Notes: generated from the sequence alone by a model not told the origin. 64,000 bases of DNA from Hippophae tibetana (GCA_037013495.1 CM072805.1:41349169-41413168), one strand, 5' to 3'. Positions 32,111 through 45,125 are shown, counted from the stretch's first letter. Numbers and translations: made by a program.

Positions 32111-33271
32111 GAATAGTGCATGAATGTTTTGCAGCAAGGTTGGCAATTGTTTGTTAAAAAGAAGTTTTTTTTTCTCCTAATTATCTCCGTTAAACCTCGG
32201 GTGCATCGACTAAATAACGTGAACATTAATTGTTTTAAGTTTAAAAGGTCAATTCCTGTAATACAAATGTTCACCATATGCACAGCTAAGTTGCTGACTT
32301 TAGAAGTAGACTTGACACATAACATGTTATGATAATGAATTCAAATTCATAGCGAGTTTAGTATCAGATCCATTTGTAACAAATTGAAAATAATGGTTCA
32401 TTTATTGCTCTTTGTTTTGTTACTATGTGTACATTACTCATTGTGTTTTGAATGAATATATCATTCATTGGAAGAAATAAATAAACTATCTAATCCATAA
32501 TAACATGAGCTTTTAGCTTGTTATCATTCATGTGAATCACTTACCAGCAAACTCTCAAAAGGCAAGCTCTCCAAAACTGCCTTCCCACCAAAGAATCCAC
32601 GACCGAGTGGACTATGTGAAAGGTGTACAAGCCATTTTTTTCTCAATTGTAAATTTCAGCAAATTGGAGTGTTTAGTCCCCACATTCATGTCTAGTGGAG
32701 GATCTAGGATGATAGGGGCACCATATAAATGCTATAAAAGGAGTAGTTATCACTCTTTTTTTCAGTTATTATTTACTTCTCATTGAAAAATGATGTTATA
32801 TGTATGTCATTAAGTATAAATATGTTCAAATTATTAACTTTATAGTGAGTTTTTTTAGTCAAAAAAGTATAAAATTTAAAATTGAAGGTATAATTTCATT
32901 TTATGCATGTAAATTGAATATAACTCTAGATATTATACAAAAAAAATTCTTTGTTAAGAGTTAAAAGGAGGTAAGTGCCCCTTTTAGCCCTCGCATAGAT
33001 ATGACCCTATTCTTGTCCATATCGTGTCGTTTGGACACATTAAAGAGTTCATGTAACATAACTCTAAATTGAAAACCCAATAAGAAATACCGATAAAGAC
33101 TTCAACTTTCAATATGGCTTTGATAACATTGGCATCCAAGGAATCATTACAACACCCATTTTTAAGTTAAACCAACAACAAGAAGCATGATAGGAAGCAG
33201 ACCTACAAAGTGGAACTATTTCATTTTAGATATCATACGTCCAAAGGGAGTATTCCATTTGTAGGGAAGTG

Positions 33272-33862
33272 TGTTAGGAGAATTACAATTTCAATATGAA
33301 CTTAATCAAACTCTAAACACCGGAATTAAACATTTTAGGAAACAAATAAGTAGAGCTTAAAATGAAAAACATGTACAAAATCAGCACAAATAATTTACGT
33401 GGAAAAACCTTCCTGGTGTAGGAAGGAAACAACCACGACACTCCTCACCAAAACTTTCACTATCAAGAAATAATTGTACAACAATTCTTTCTAGGTAAAA
33501 CTAGAGGAAAACAATCAACAATATCATCAAGAATACACTTCTTGGAAATTAACAATTATTTCAAGAAAATAGAGAAATCTGACCCAATTTCGTAGTCACT
33601 ATTCACGGCTTATATTTTCCCAAACCGGTGAGCCAAATCCAAATCCCACCGTACAGATTAAATAGTCTTGAGTCTTGAATCTTCCTGCAAAATTTCAGTT
33701 TAATCGGACCACAAACGAACTTCCATCGGAGCACTCTAAATAAACCCTAAATGAGTTTATTAATGAAGCAATGAAATGACATAATTTCCCATTCTTACTC
33801 CACGGGATTTTAAGGCACACGAGCTTCACTTAGGCTCCCCAAAATAAGAGAAAAACCAAACG
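33272..33862 (-). repeat. Copia-2 3' LTR with internal deletion
   Basis: 591 bp, starting TGTTAGGAG on +. The segment corresponding to TTGATGAAGG...CTCTGCGG of the other LTRs is missing around 33735. The inner end is slightly changed (CCAAACG for CCCAACA). Confidence 0.85.
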
Positions 33863-34288
33863 AATCTCCCTTTTTCCGATTATATGGAGGGATCCGTCAT
33901 CACGACAATTGAACAACAAACTTTAAGTTTTTCTCTTGACACTGCTTTTGTCAGCATGTCAGATCCATTCTCATCAGTATAGATTTTCTCAAGTTCAAGC
34001 AATTTATCATTAAGAGTATCCCTTATCCAATGATACCTCACATCAATATGCTTTGATCTTGAGTGAAATATCGAGTTTTTCGCTTAGTTAATAGAACTCT
34101 GATTATCGCAGAACAACACATATTTATGCTACTTGAAACCAAGTTCTCTCAAGAAATGTTTCATCCACAACAACTCCTTATAGACTTCCGTTTCTGCAAT
34201 AAAATCCGCCTCTGTTGTATAAAGGGCAACATATTTTTGCAATCTTGATTGCCAAGAAACTGCTCCACCAGAGAAATTAATTAGATAA

Positions 34289-36187
34289 TGATGAGTGCTC
34301 AAAAAGCACTAAAATAACCATGATTTTATGCACATTAATTGATTAAAAATATATATATTTATATGTTTTATCATATATTTATATAAATTTGTCTTTTTTG
34401 AAATCACAGGTATTTTTATTGTTTTTCAGGTATTTTGGCTTAAAAACGTAACTTAAAGACTCAAAGAGGAATACTTGAAGCAATACATCACAAATATATT
34501 AATAAATGGGGAAAGGTAAACAAATATGCAAAAATTGGACAAAAAGGGTCAAAAATATCAAAAAGGAGAAAAACGCGCCGTCGCACCGCCCTGCTGCCCA
34601 GCCGCGCGCGCCGCCGCTCCCGATCCCGCGCCAAGCTGCGCGCGGGCACTGTTCATCCGCGCAGTATTACGCGGGCGGGTACTGTTCATCCGCGCAGCAC
34701 TGCGCGCGCGAGTACTGTTCATCTGCGCGCGCCGACGCCCGTTTGGCCCGTTTTTCACGTGCAGCCGCCCCGATGACGTCATGCTGACGTCATCAATGAC
34801 CTCAGCATTTCCATTACGCGTTTTTACATTTTTTTAACATTTTTTTTACTCATTTTTTTCTCTCCATCCTCACCTATAAATACCCTCCTTCCCTTCACTT
34901 CAAAACACACCTAAAAACACCTCCAAATACATTCTTTTCTCTCTTTTCTTAGATTTTTAGGATTCTTTAGTTTTTCTTATGTTTTCTTAGTTTTTAGCTT
35001 TTCTTAGTTAATTTCTCTTAGTTTTAGAGTTCTTCCCTTTTTTTTGGGAAGAACTAGTTATGTTTGTGTAATTTTTTAGCTTTTTGATTCAATAAATGGG
35101 AGTGCAAATTCCGCTTGGAGTTTTTCCAGCAACGGGAATAGCGTCGAAGTTCTGTAAGGATTTTATTTTCTTTACAGTTATTTTTATGCTTTATTCTTAC
35201 ATGTTATATTTAATTTGTCTGTGGTTAAATTTAAATGTGCTGGCTATTTAGTAAACATGATGTAATAATAACATTGTTATGCTTGCGAAATATTAAAAAG
35301 ATAAAAATCTCTAAAATGAATTGATTTTATTTTTATTCGTGATTTTATATTAAGAATGTTAGAGAGAAATATATTATTTTTCATTACAAACTTAAACCTG
35401 AAAATTAGATTTTAAGGTTTAGTTATCCGGTCTGATTTAGAGTAGTACTCTTTTATTTGATGGTACAATCGCCCGGTAGTTAGAGTGAAGCTCTATTTCA
35501 AAAGTTTTTATAAGAATTATTATCTGAAAATGTATTGACAACATGTTTTCGGTAGTGGTTTTAAAACTTGAAAGTTAGTACTCGGATAACTAAATTCTTG
35601 GGTTTAATTTGGACACCTTGAATAAAGTTTAAACTGTCTAACCCCACCAAAGGTGGCATTTAAATGGTTCATTTTCAATCTCTTAGAAAAAGAAATTAAT
35701 TTAATTAAGCATATTAGTTATCAACCCCACCCATAGGTGTTAATTGATTTGTTTAGTTAACAAAGAATATCTAACCCCACCAAAGGTGTTATTCATACAA
35801 AAAAAGGGAGAATCAATAAATATCAATTCATATCTTTAATAACATAGATAATATGAGCAAGCATAATTAACTTAGTTATTATATCCATAAATACTCCGTC
35901 ATTATAAATGATAACATTTGCATGAATGTTTATTGAATCTATGTTTAATTTTATGTAATTAGATTAAAAACACAAAACCCCAAAATATCGTGACAGGATG
36001 TTTAGGATTTAATTTCGTTTTTAGAAGTTTGAATAATAAATTAAAAACCACACACATTCCTTCCTTAGATCGACCTTGGGAGTATACTTATCATTTTCTA
36101 CGAAATGATTCGTGCACTTGCGAGAGTTTTATAAATATTAAAACCAAAGTATTGGCAAGAATTGGCGATGCCGGTTTTCGCTCATCA
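34289..36187 (+). mobile_element. Solo LTR of a Ty3/gypsy (Athila/FIDEL-like) element
   Basis: A 1899-bp unit flanked by a perfect 5-bp duplication GATAA (34284-34288 and 36188-36192). It interrupts the RNase H region of copia-2. It begins TGATGAGTGCTC and ends TTTTCGCTCATCA, so the ends form a 7-bp inverted repeat TGATGAG/CTCATCA with TG...CA termini, as in LTRs. It has no coding domain. It carries a TATA box (CCTATAAATAC, about 34873) followed by a CT-rich leader. A second truncated copy is at 59876-61055. The start resembles LTRs of large legume Athila/FIDEL-type elements (from memory). The alternative is a LARD/TRIM-type non-autonomous element. Confidence 0.75.
34575..34800 (+). repeat. 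GC-rich island with 33-bp tandem repeats inside the solo LTR
   Basis: Within AT-rich surroundings this stretch is mostly CG-rich. A 33-bp unit starting ACTGTTCATCCGCGCAG is repeated at 34648-34680 and 34681-34713 and partly at 34714-34735. Overlapping ORFs here are by-products of GC richness. The related LTR at 59876-61055 is less GC-rich in the equivalent part and lacks the repeat array. Confidence 0.8.
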
Positions 36188-39100
36188 GATAACCTGAAGT
36201 AGACTTATGAGAATCTTCATCTCTTGCCAAATCTGAATCAATGTATCTAACTAACACTGGTTTTCCACTTCCAAAGCTAAGTGTTAACTTGGAAGTACCT
36301 CAAAGATATCTCATAATCCACTTTACTGCATCCCAATGCTCTCTTCCTGGATTCAAAAGAAAACGACTAACAACTCCAACTGCATGAGCTATGTCTCGCC
36401 TTGTACACACCATTGCATACATTAAGCTTCCTATAACTAAGGCATATGGAACCTTTTCCATATCTTCCTTCTCTTTATCTGTTGAAAGGCCTTGACTCGA
36501 TATCAACTTAAAGTGGTCAGATAAAGGAGAAGAAACCACTTTAGCTTTATCTATATGAAACCTTTCAAGTACCTTGTTGATGTACCGTTCCTATGACATG
36601 TACAACTTCTTTCTTTTCTTTTCTCGACAAATTCGAATACCAAGAATTTGTTTTGTTGGCCCTAAGTCCTTTATGGCAAAGGACTTACTCAACTGCTTCT
36701 TCAAATTATCAATTCTTGAAGCATTTCTATCAACAATCAACATGTCATCAACATAGAGCAATAAAATGATAAAGTCATCATCAAAGAATTTCTGCACAAA
36801 AACACAATCATCAGAAGTAGTCTTCTTGTAACCATGCTCTCCCATAACTGACTCAAAATTCTTATACCATTGTCTAGGTGCTTACTTCAAGCCGTAGAGG
36901 CTTTTCTTTAACCGACATACATAATCCTCTTTTCCTTTAACCTCAAAACCCTTTGGTTGCTCCATATAAATCTCTTCCTTTAAATCACCATGAAAAAAAG
37001 GCAATTTTCACATCCATTTGCTCAATTTCTACATCCAAGCTGCTAGACCTAGAACAACACGTATGGAAGACATCTTCATAATAGGGGAGAAAATATCATC
37101 AAAATCAATACCTTTTCTCTGACTGAATTCCTTGATGACCAATCTAGCTTTGTATCATGGTTGTGAATTGTGTTCTTCTTGCTTCACCCTATAGATCCAC
37201 TTATTCTTCAAAGCTCTCTTACCCTTAGGAAACTTTACATGCTCAAACGTGTGATTGTCATACAATGATTGCATCTCATCTTCCATAGCACCAACCTAGT
37301 ATGCTCTGTTTCCATCTTCCATCGCTTCTACATAACATCGAGGTTCTCCCTCATCTATCAATAACATATACTTATTTGTATCATACCGTGTGGAAGGACA
37401 TCGGTATCTAGTAGACCTCTTGGGTCGAATTTCTAGTTCTAGCAACTGATCAATAGTCTAGTGATCTGTTTCACCTTGCATATTTGCATCATCTAAACCT
37501 TGTTGGTCATCTTGAACATTTTGTTCCATCTGTACTGATAAAGGAACCGGATCTAGGTCAATAAAATCATTGCTATACTGATGGACTCCTTTTTTCTATC
37601 TTCTCAACATCTTGTGTAATTTGATCTTCTATAAACATAACATCACGACTCTTTACCAATTTCTTCTCCATTAGATCATAAAATTTGTAGCTAAATTCAT
37701 CCAGACCATAACCAACAAAGATACACTATCGTGTCTTCACATCAAGCTTAGATCTCTCATCTTTTGGTATATACATAAATGCCTTGCAACCAAAAACACG
37801 GAGATGATCATAAGAAACATTTTTACCAATCCAAACTCTATTTGGTACATTAAACTGAAGAGGAACACATGGTGTGAGATTATGAACATGTACAACTGTA
37901 TTCAAAGCCTCACCCCAAAAGATCTTGGCAACGGAGCCTAATAAAGAAGACATCTTACTCTTTCAACCAATGTCTTGTTCATTTTCTCAGCTAACGCATT
38001 TAACTGAGGAGTCTTGGGAGATGTCTTTTGATATCGAATGCCCTGATGCCTACAATACTCATCAAAAGAACCTAAATACTCTCCCCCATTATTTTTTCTG
38101 ATGCACCGTAATTTCTTCCCAGTATGTCTCTCCACTTAGGCTTGAAATTGTTTAAACACATCTAATACTTGATTTTTTTCTCTTCAAAGTGTACACCCAT
38201 AACTTTCTTGAACAATCATCTATGAAGGTCACAAAATAATTGGCACCACCCAAAGTTTTTGTCTTCATAGGACCACATACATCTGAATGTACCAAATCAA
38301 GTATGTATTGTTTTCTTGAAGGATGGGAACTCTTGAAAGAAACTCTATTTTGCTTCCCTGCCAAACAATGAGTACATCTTCTTAAACAAATATTATTCAT
38401 TCCAGAAAGAAGATTCTTTTTAGTCAATACTGTCAAGCCTTTCTCACTCATGTGAGCAAGTCTCTTATGCCACAATTCTGTTGTAATCTCATTTATCACA
38501 ACATTAATAACGCCTTTGAAGAGTCTCGCCAGTAGTATATACAAACTGGAATACTTTTTCCCATGAGCAACAACCATAGCGCCTTTAGTAAGTTTCCATT
38601 GACCATTAGAGGGGTAAAACATATTCCTTTATCATCAAGTTTACCTATAGAGATCAAGTTCAAACGAATTTCAGGAATATGTTTTACCCCTCTAAGAAGT
38701 AGCCTCGTGCCATTATTCATCTTTAAACGTACATCTCCAATACCAATGACTTTAAACAAGCCAGCATTACCCAACTTCACTATCCCAAAGTCACCTGTTG
38801 TATAGGATGTAAAGAAGTCATCTCGATACGTAGCATGAATGGAGGCTCCACTATCAATAACCCAACTGATCTCGTGACATGCAACATTGACAACATCTTC
38901 ATCATAAACAATGAGAAAGTCTTCTGAACTAGCAGTGGCAACTTGATCATTTTCCTTGCCAATATCATGTTTTTGTTCTTTGTCTTTCTTCTTGTTATCC
39001 CGCTTCAACTGTCTACAATATTTCTTGATATGCCCTTTCATGCCACAGTGATGATACTCAACATTAGAAAACCTGTTAGACTTGCTTCTTCCTTTTTCTT

Positions 39101-39790
39101 TGCTCTTGAAACCTCTGATTTTACTCTTTCTTCTTCTTTTTGTAACCAAAATCTATGACTGCTGAGAAGACCCATATGATTTTTTTCTCATTTCTTCATT
39201 CAAAACACTACTCTTAGCCAGATCCATGTTGATTACACCATTTGGAGCTCAATTACTTAACGACTTTCTAAATGTTTCCCAAGAGTCCGGAAACGTACCC
39301 AATAAACACAACCCTTGAATCTCATCATCAAACTTGATACCCATTCCAGCTAACTGATTGATTATTCCTTGAAATGTATTCAAGTGATCTGTCAACAGAG
39401 TTCTATTTTCGTACCTTAAAGGCATCAACTGCTTTATAAGAAACATTTTATTATTTCCTATTTTTCGAGCATACAACTCTTCAAGTTTATTCCATAGTGA
39501 CCGTGCATGTATTTCTCCACTAATATGATTTAAAACATTATTATTTACCCACTGTCTTATATATCCACAGACTTGTCGATGTAACAAAGTTCATTATTCT
39601 CTAGACAACTTTTTTGGCTTCTTAGAGGCAAACATCGATAAATGAAATTGTTTGACATAAAAGAGATCTTCCATTTTTCCTTTCCAAGTGTGATAATTAG
39701 AACCATTCAAAGTAATCATTCTACTCAATTTTGTTTCCATTATTCAACACAAGAAGTTCAACAATAATAACCACAACTCTTATACCACTT

Positions 39791-40496
39791 TGTTAGGAGA
39801 ATCACAATTTTAAAATGCATTTAATCAAGCTCTAAATAGCGAAATTAAACCTATTCTTCTTCTTTGTGCGAATCTTTTAGGAAACAAATAAGTAGACCTT
39901 AAAATGAAAAATATGCACAAAATCAACACAAGCAATTTACGTGGAAAAACCCTCCCGATGTAGGAAGAAAACAACCATGACACTCCTCTTCAAAACTTCC
40001 ACTATCAAGAAACAATTGTACAACAGTTCTCTCTAGGTAAAACTAGAGGCAAACAATCAATAACATAATCAAGAATACATTTTTTGGAAACTAACAATTA
40101 TTTCAAGAAAATAGAGAAATCTAACCCAATTTCGTAGTCACTGTTCATGACTCAGATTTTCCCAAACCGGTGATCCAAATACAAATCCCACCCTACAGAT
40201 TAAAGAGTCTTGAGTCGTGAACCTGCCTGCAAAATTTCAGCTTAATCGAACCACAAACGACCTTTCATCAGAGAACTTGATGAAGACTTAATGGAGAGGG
40301 AAAACTGCTCTCTTTTTCTGCTAGTTGTTGCCTTTGTTGATGCAACTCTAATTCTCTTCAGAATGCACTCTCAACAAATCCTAAATGAATTTATTAATGA
40401 AGCAATGAAATGACATAATTATCTCTTCTTATTCCATGGGCTTTTAAGTCACATGAGTTTCACTTAGGCTCCTCAAAATAAGAGGAAAACCCAACA
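39791..40496 (-). repeat. Copia-2 5' LTR
   Basis: 706-bp LTR beginning TGTTAGGAG and ending CCCAACA on the + strand. The primer-binding region (a CTTATACCA-type, degraded tRNA-iMet match) lies just left of it at about 39778-39787. Confidence 0.88.
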
Positions 40497-41082
40497 CAAT
40501 GATGAGATGAACAACATAAGCTCTTCTTATTGTGTCAACACTAGGCTCTCATAAGCCAATGTATCTGATATTTCTTTCTTATATCAGTTTCTTAAGCTCT
40601 CCTATATGGCATAGAAGTTAAAAGTCCAAACAAAGCATTCATTCATTGGTATTGTGCAATGACCAATCAAATTAAATAATGCAGACGAGAAATGTTAATC
40701 GCATACATATTTACACATAATATTGCTTTCATGTCAATACTTGCATGCCACATGCACCTAAAAATAGTACCTTTTCAATTTTCCAAAATGATACTGACAT
40801 ATGACATGTAAGTCTTAGTGTGAATGCACATTTTTGTGCAAGTAGTATTCCTCGACAAGAAAACGGGTGCAAAATGAAAAGAGAGAAAGGTATTGATGCT
40901 TACAGTATCCTCAGTTGGTAATATATATCAATATAGTCGGCATCAATACGCTTACGACTAGCTTCGCAACATTGTCTTACACATTCAGGATTCCCTTTTA
41001 CCTTAAATTGAAATCCCTCTAAAACAATGACACCAAAATTTGTTGATAATTGAATTTGTTTTCTCTTGGAAGCTGTCAAAGC

Positions 41083-42392
41083 CTGAAAGTGATAATTATT
41101 TTTTATATCCACAATGTATAAGATAATTTGTAAAAATACATAAAATATTTGTTTTATTATAATTATGTTTACAACGTATGAGTAACGATAAAATATGTTC
41201 AATAATATATATTTTTAAAGCTATAATTATGTCCACAATGTATGAATAATGTTACAATTATTTCAAAATTAAACATATTTTTTTATCATTTTTTATACTT
41301 GTGAGCATAATTATAACAAAATAAACATCTTAAATATTTTTATAAGTTGTATTATATATTATGGATATAAATATAATTAATTCATGTTAAAACATATTTT
41401 ATACATGCAATTATTTAATGTAATTAAATGATAGAATAATCAATAATATTTTTATTTTTATTCATTTTAATTTGATTGAAATATTAAATTAAATAACAAA
41501 ATTTAATTATATGATAAAATAAGGTCTTGTTATTTTCTGGTAGAAAATCACTAAGGTAAAAATAATTTAAAAAAAATTCTAATAACTTAATGTTATAGGG
41601 TTTTTATAAATAGAAATAGAGTTCAATTTTTGTGTCATTTCCAATCTACTGTTATTTATGCCATTAATAAGTGATAAAAATAATTAAAAATATGGATATT
41701 TATTATATACCATCTGTCAAATTTTGTCTGATCATAAATTTTATATTTTAAAATATTATTTTAATAAATAAAAATATTTATAATTTTTATAAATTATATT
41801 ATAATATCATATTTAATCAATATAAAACATTATTTACTCTCTTTTTTAATAAGAATCTCAAGTTGGGATTGAGAGATTGTTTTCTATAATAAATCAGTAC
41901 AATTATACAGGGAAGAAAGTAGAAAGAATGATTATTAATAGTTTATTAATTTTTAATAATAAATTTTTGTAATTATGTTAAAAATAATAATTTAATATTT
42001 TTATTTTAATAAAATAACAATGATTAATTTTTTATTTATTATTTATTACTTTTAACTGTTAAAATATTTATTTTATAAATTATTTTTAACAATATATAAT
42101 AATAATTGATATTTTTAAAAATAATAATAATTATATATTTTTATGCTATTATTATTTTATAATAAAAAGATTAAATTATTTATAAAAAAAAACACAGCGA
42201 ACAAAGAACTAACATAATTAAAGTACCTACAGCATTTGTTTGTTGGTTTAAGTACCTTATTTTTATTGGTATTGCCACCTCAGGCTCGACTCTTCACATT
42301 TGTTTATACTTATAGTGCATTAAATTACTTTTCTGTTCTTCAATTTTGATCATTCTGTTGAAGTATTTGATCTCGTTCGACGATCCTCAAAA
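41083..42392. other. AT-rich region between the AKR pseudogene and the TSJT1-like gene
   Basis: No exon 1 or 2 of the AKR copy and no other coding sequence recognised. The last about 200 bp are less AT-rich and should contain the promoter and leader of the next gene. Confidence 0.5.
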
Positions 42393-45125
42393 ATGTTGGC
42401 TGTGTTCGACAAATCGGTAGCGAAGAGTCCCGAAGCTCTGCAGAGCCCTAACTCGGACTCGGTTTCTGCCCTCAAAGATGGGTTGTTGGTTCAACACTTC
42501 ACCTCTCTTCACCCTGGTTCTGTCACTGTCAATCTTGGCTCATCAGGACTCATGCTCTATTCTCTTGAAAAACAGAACCCTTTACTCCCCAGGTACGAAG
42601 ATCGATTACCCATTTATCAAATTAACAAAATTAATACTGCCCATGTCTCCATTTTTTTAATTTTTTTTTTCATTTCGTTCTTGATCCGAGTCTTCGATCG
42701 TATGGGATCGTTTCGCTTTGTGCGATTTACTTGATAATTATTATTTTTTCTTTCAATTTGTTCGTACTTTCGATCCTTTGGGTATTAAGTGGAAACAGAA
42801 TCTTGACGATCGGATTCGGATTAATTGGTGGAGAATAATAATGCTTATTTCGTTATTTGTGCGTCAAACTCTATGTATCTCTGAGACAATTTTGTGTTCA
42901 AGCCCATAAAAGTAAGGGCTCATGAAGATTTTGTTGTAAATGGTTCATATAAGAACTTTCTTTTGTCTTTAATTTCTCTGGTTTTCTCCACACACACACA
43001 AAAAAAAAAAGGAAAGAAAGAAAAAAATCTCTGCTTGGTAAGCTTCTCATTTGCTTTTGCAAATTACATTTTTTTAAAGGTAAATTACATAAAATAATAA
43101 CCTTAAAATTTATAATAACAAAAATAGCATCTAATAAATTGAATGAGTTGAATTGGACGGAGTTTAATATTGAACGAGTTTAAATGATATTAATTTTTTT
43201 TATTAGTAAAAATATATCAACCGGAAGTGTCATATTTTTTATGTTTTCTCAAAATTTTATTTGACAATTTATTTATAGTAAGAAAAATGCTTTATCTAGA
43301 TAAAGTAGGTGAAAAGAAACCGAGTACATTTTCTCTAATCTAGTGATGGTAAAATTTAATAGGATGTGTATAAAGCCTTTTTGATATATGACTTAAAAAA
43401 CGAGTACGTTTTCTCTAATCTAGTGATAGAAATCTTTTCAATTCTACTGAGTTGTGTTCTTAAATGCTATAGAAAGCCATTAAGACTAGTAGCTTTTATT
43501 GCTATATGCTCTTGTTGTTGAAGCTTGTTAAGTATTTATAGTTATTACTTTTGCATTTTGTAATCCAGTTATCATCTTGGTTTTATTTTCAAAAAATATT
43601 GATGATTGATAATAAATTTTCTCTAGTTGGAAATTCGAACAAACATTTTACACTTTTCTGCTTATGTTGCCAGGCTGTTCGCCGTGGTGGATGATGTTTT
43701 CTGCTTGTTCGAAGGTCACATAGAGAATGTTGCTCTTCTTAAGCAACAATATGGATTGAATAAAACCGCAAATGAGGTGATCATTATTATAGAAGCTTAC
43801 AGAACTCTGAGGGATCGAGGTCCTTATCCTGCTGATCAGGTTGTGAGAGATATCCATGGGAAGTTTGCATTTATTCTCTTTGATAATGCTTCGAAAGCCA
43901 CCTTTTCCGCTTCTGTAAGTATAACTTTTCTGATTTGAGTGTGCTCTCTATTTTCAAGGGTCTTTGTGTCTGTTGTAGCATTGTTTTGGTCTCTTTCTTT
44001 TTATTGGTTTTGATGTTCGGTAATAGTGCTGAATCTGTTTTGTGTGTTATGTAGGATGCTGATGGGAGTGTTTCATTCTTCTGGGGAACTGACTCGGACG
44101 GTAATCTTGTTCTTTCTGATGATGCTGAAATTGCAAAGAAGGGTTGTGGAAAATCTTTTGCACCATTTCCTAAAGGTAATAACTAACTCGAATTATTTTT
44201 ATTAGAATTACTAATGCTCTGAATCAAATTCAATCTCAAGTAATTTTGGTTGAGCCTATCTTGGAATTATGTATGCTTGAGTTAATGTCGGTTATTACTA
44301 GTGGTGTTAAATGAACAACTTAGTTCAACTTAGCTCATTTAAGATTAATCCAATATATTGATGTGTTGAAATGAGCTGGTTCACTTAGCTCATGAGCTCA
44401 AATAAACTAGCTCATCTAGTTTATAAGCAGCTTGCGAGTTTATTTAATAAAATATATTTTCTAATGATAACATTTTTATAGTTACAATAATGTCTTGCAA
44501 AAAAGAAAAAAAGATAATATTTTTCTCTTTTTCTTGTTTTACAAAAATATAATCAACAGTTAATATTTATACCAACATTTTTGTTTCTAGACAAAATTGT
44601 AAGTACTTTATTTATTTATTTTTTTGTTTTATTTTTTAGAATAGTAAATGAGCTAATTCTTGACTTGTTAACTCAATTCATTTAAATTAAGCTGAGTTGA
44701 ACTTAAGTAAACTGTGCCAACTCAACTCATTTGACACCTCTAATTATTATCATTATTTGAATTGTTGCATGCAAACGATTGTTCATGATTTGATATCTGC
44801 CGAATTTTGTCATTGGATTTTGATCTCTGTTTTTCCCATATCACTTCAAGCAACTTTTTCTCATTAGTTGCTGCTGTGCTAGCTTGGTACAAGTCAAGGA
44901 CTAAGTCATTTCTGGGTGGTTTTATTCTTCTTAGGCTGTTTCTTTACAAGCTCTGGGGGCTTGAGGAGTTTTGAGCACCCTCTGAATGAGTTGAAGGCAG
45001 TGCCAAGGGTGGATAGTTCAGGTGAGATGTGTGGTGCAACTTTTAAGGTGGATGCAGAGGCTCGTAAAGAAACTACTGGCATGCCCCGAGTCGGAAGTGC
45101 AGCTAACTGGTCCTCACACTACTGA
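42393..45125 (+). CDS. TSJT1/aluminium-induced protein with YGL and LRDR motifs
   Basis: Plant protein of the stem-specific TSJT1 / aluminium-induced (AILP, DUF3700) family. Its fold is related to class II glutamine amidotransferases (asparagine synthetase N-terminal domain); its reaction is unknown. Four exons, 42393-42592, 43674-43914, 44055-44175 and 44935-45125, give 250 aa with GT-AG borders. The N-terminus MLAVFDKSVAKSPEALQSP is characteristic. The defining motifs YGL (residues 93-95) and LRDR (112-115) are present, as is the conserved VVRDIHGKFAFILFDNASK block. No Cys2 is present (residue 2 is Leu), so the Ntn glutaminase nucleophile is missing, as usual in this family. Members are typically stress- or hormone-responsive. 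Intron 3 carries a MITE. Confidence 0.94.
43081..43260. mobile_element. MITE-family fragment in intron 1 of the TSJT1-like gene
   Basis: The sequence TAACCTTAAAATTTATAATAACAAAAATAGCATC near 43098-43131 resembles the terminal repeat of the MITE-like element at 21485-21745. It is followed by a similar GTTGAA..GGAGTTTAATATTGAAC phrase. The other end is not clear. Confidence 0.35.
44299..44742. mobile_element. hAT-like MITE in intron 3 of the TSJT1-like gene
   Basis: 444 bp with terminal inverted repeats TAGTGGTGTTAAATGA and TCATTTGACACCTCTA (14 of 16 match). The flanking 8-bp sequences GTTATTAC (44291-44298) and ATTATTAT (44743-44750) match at 6 of 8, fitting an aged hAT-type duplication. There is no coding capacity. 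Subterminal AGCTCATTT-like repeats occur on both sides. Confidence 0.65.

Larger units (their letters stand above)
33272..40496 (-). mobile_element. Ty1/copia element copia-2, same family as copia-1
   Basis: Minus-strand element with LTRs at 40496-39791 and 33862-33272. The latter lacks about 100 bp internally. The internal order and sequence follow copia-1 closely: gag fragment 39744-39249, zinc knuckle (YHHCGMKGHIKKYC) near 39040, protease DSGAS near 38850, integrase about 38510-37730, RT with YVDDM near 36745, and RNase H fragments at 36240-36190 and 34290-33880. Stops and frameshifts are more numerous than in copia-1. Flanking 5-mers, AAGTG (33267-33271) and CAATG (40497-40501), match at only 3 of 5 positions. 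The element splits exon 4 of the AKR pseudogene and is itself split by a solo LTR. Confidence 0.9.
26190..41082 (-). pseudogene. Aldo-keto reductase pseudogene split by two copia elements
   Basis: A decayed duplicate of the neighbouring AKR gene. Recognisable pieces in gene order are: exon 3 (41082-40904), exon 4 (40601-40497 continued at 33271-33203), exon 5 (about 32625-32545), exon 6 (about 32210-32111 continued at 26644-26589) and exon 7 (26332 to about 26190). Exons 1 and 2, with the Asp and Tyr of the tetrad, are not found. In exon 3 the catalytic lysine motif reads STNFG (Lys to Asn), and a deletion removes the segment carrying the catalytic histidine. Exons 4 and 6 contain stops, and exon 7 has a 4-bp insertion just after its start. 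Copia-2 interrupts exon 4 and copia-1 interrupts exon 6. It cannot encode a working enzyme. Confidence 0.9.

Noticed and set aside
34289..34320. TGATGAG followed by a GTGCT...AGCAC hairpin at the solo LTR start resembles a hammerhead ribozyme core (retrozyme-like).
   Set aside because: The conserved GAAA after stem II and a cleavage-site arm are missing. TGATGAG is explained by the LTR terminal repeat, and the unit is far longer than a retrozyme LTR.
34506..34837. Overlapping ORFs of 74-103 codons on both strands.
   Set aside because: They exist because the GC-rich repeat island has few stop codons; there is no family similarity and they lie inside an LTR.
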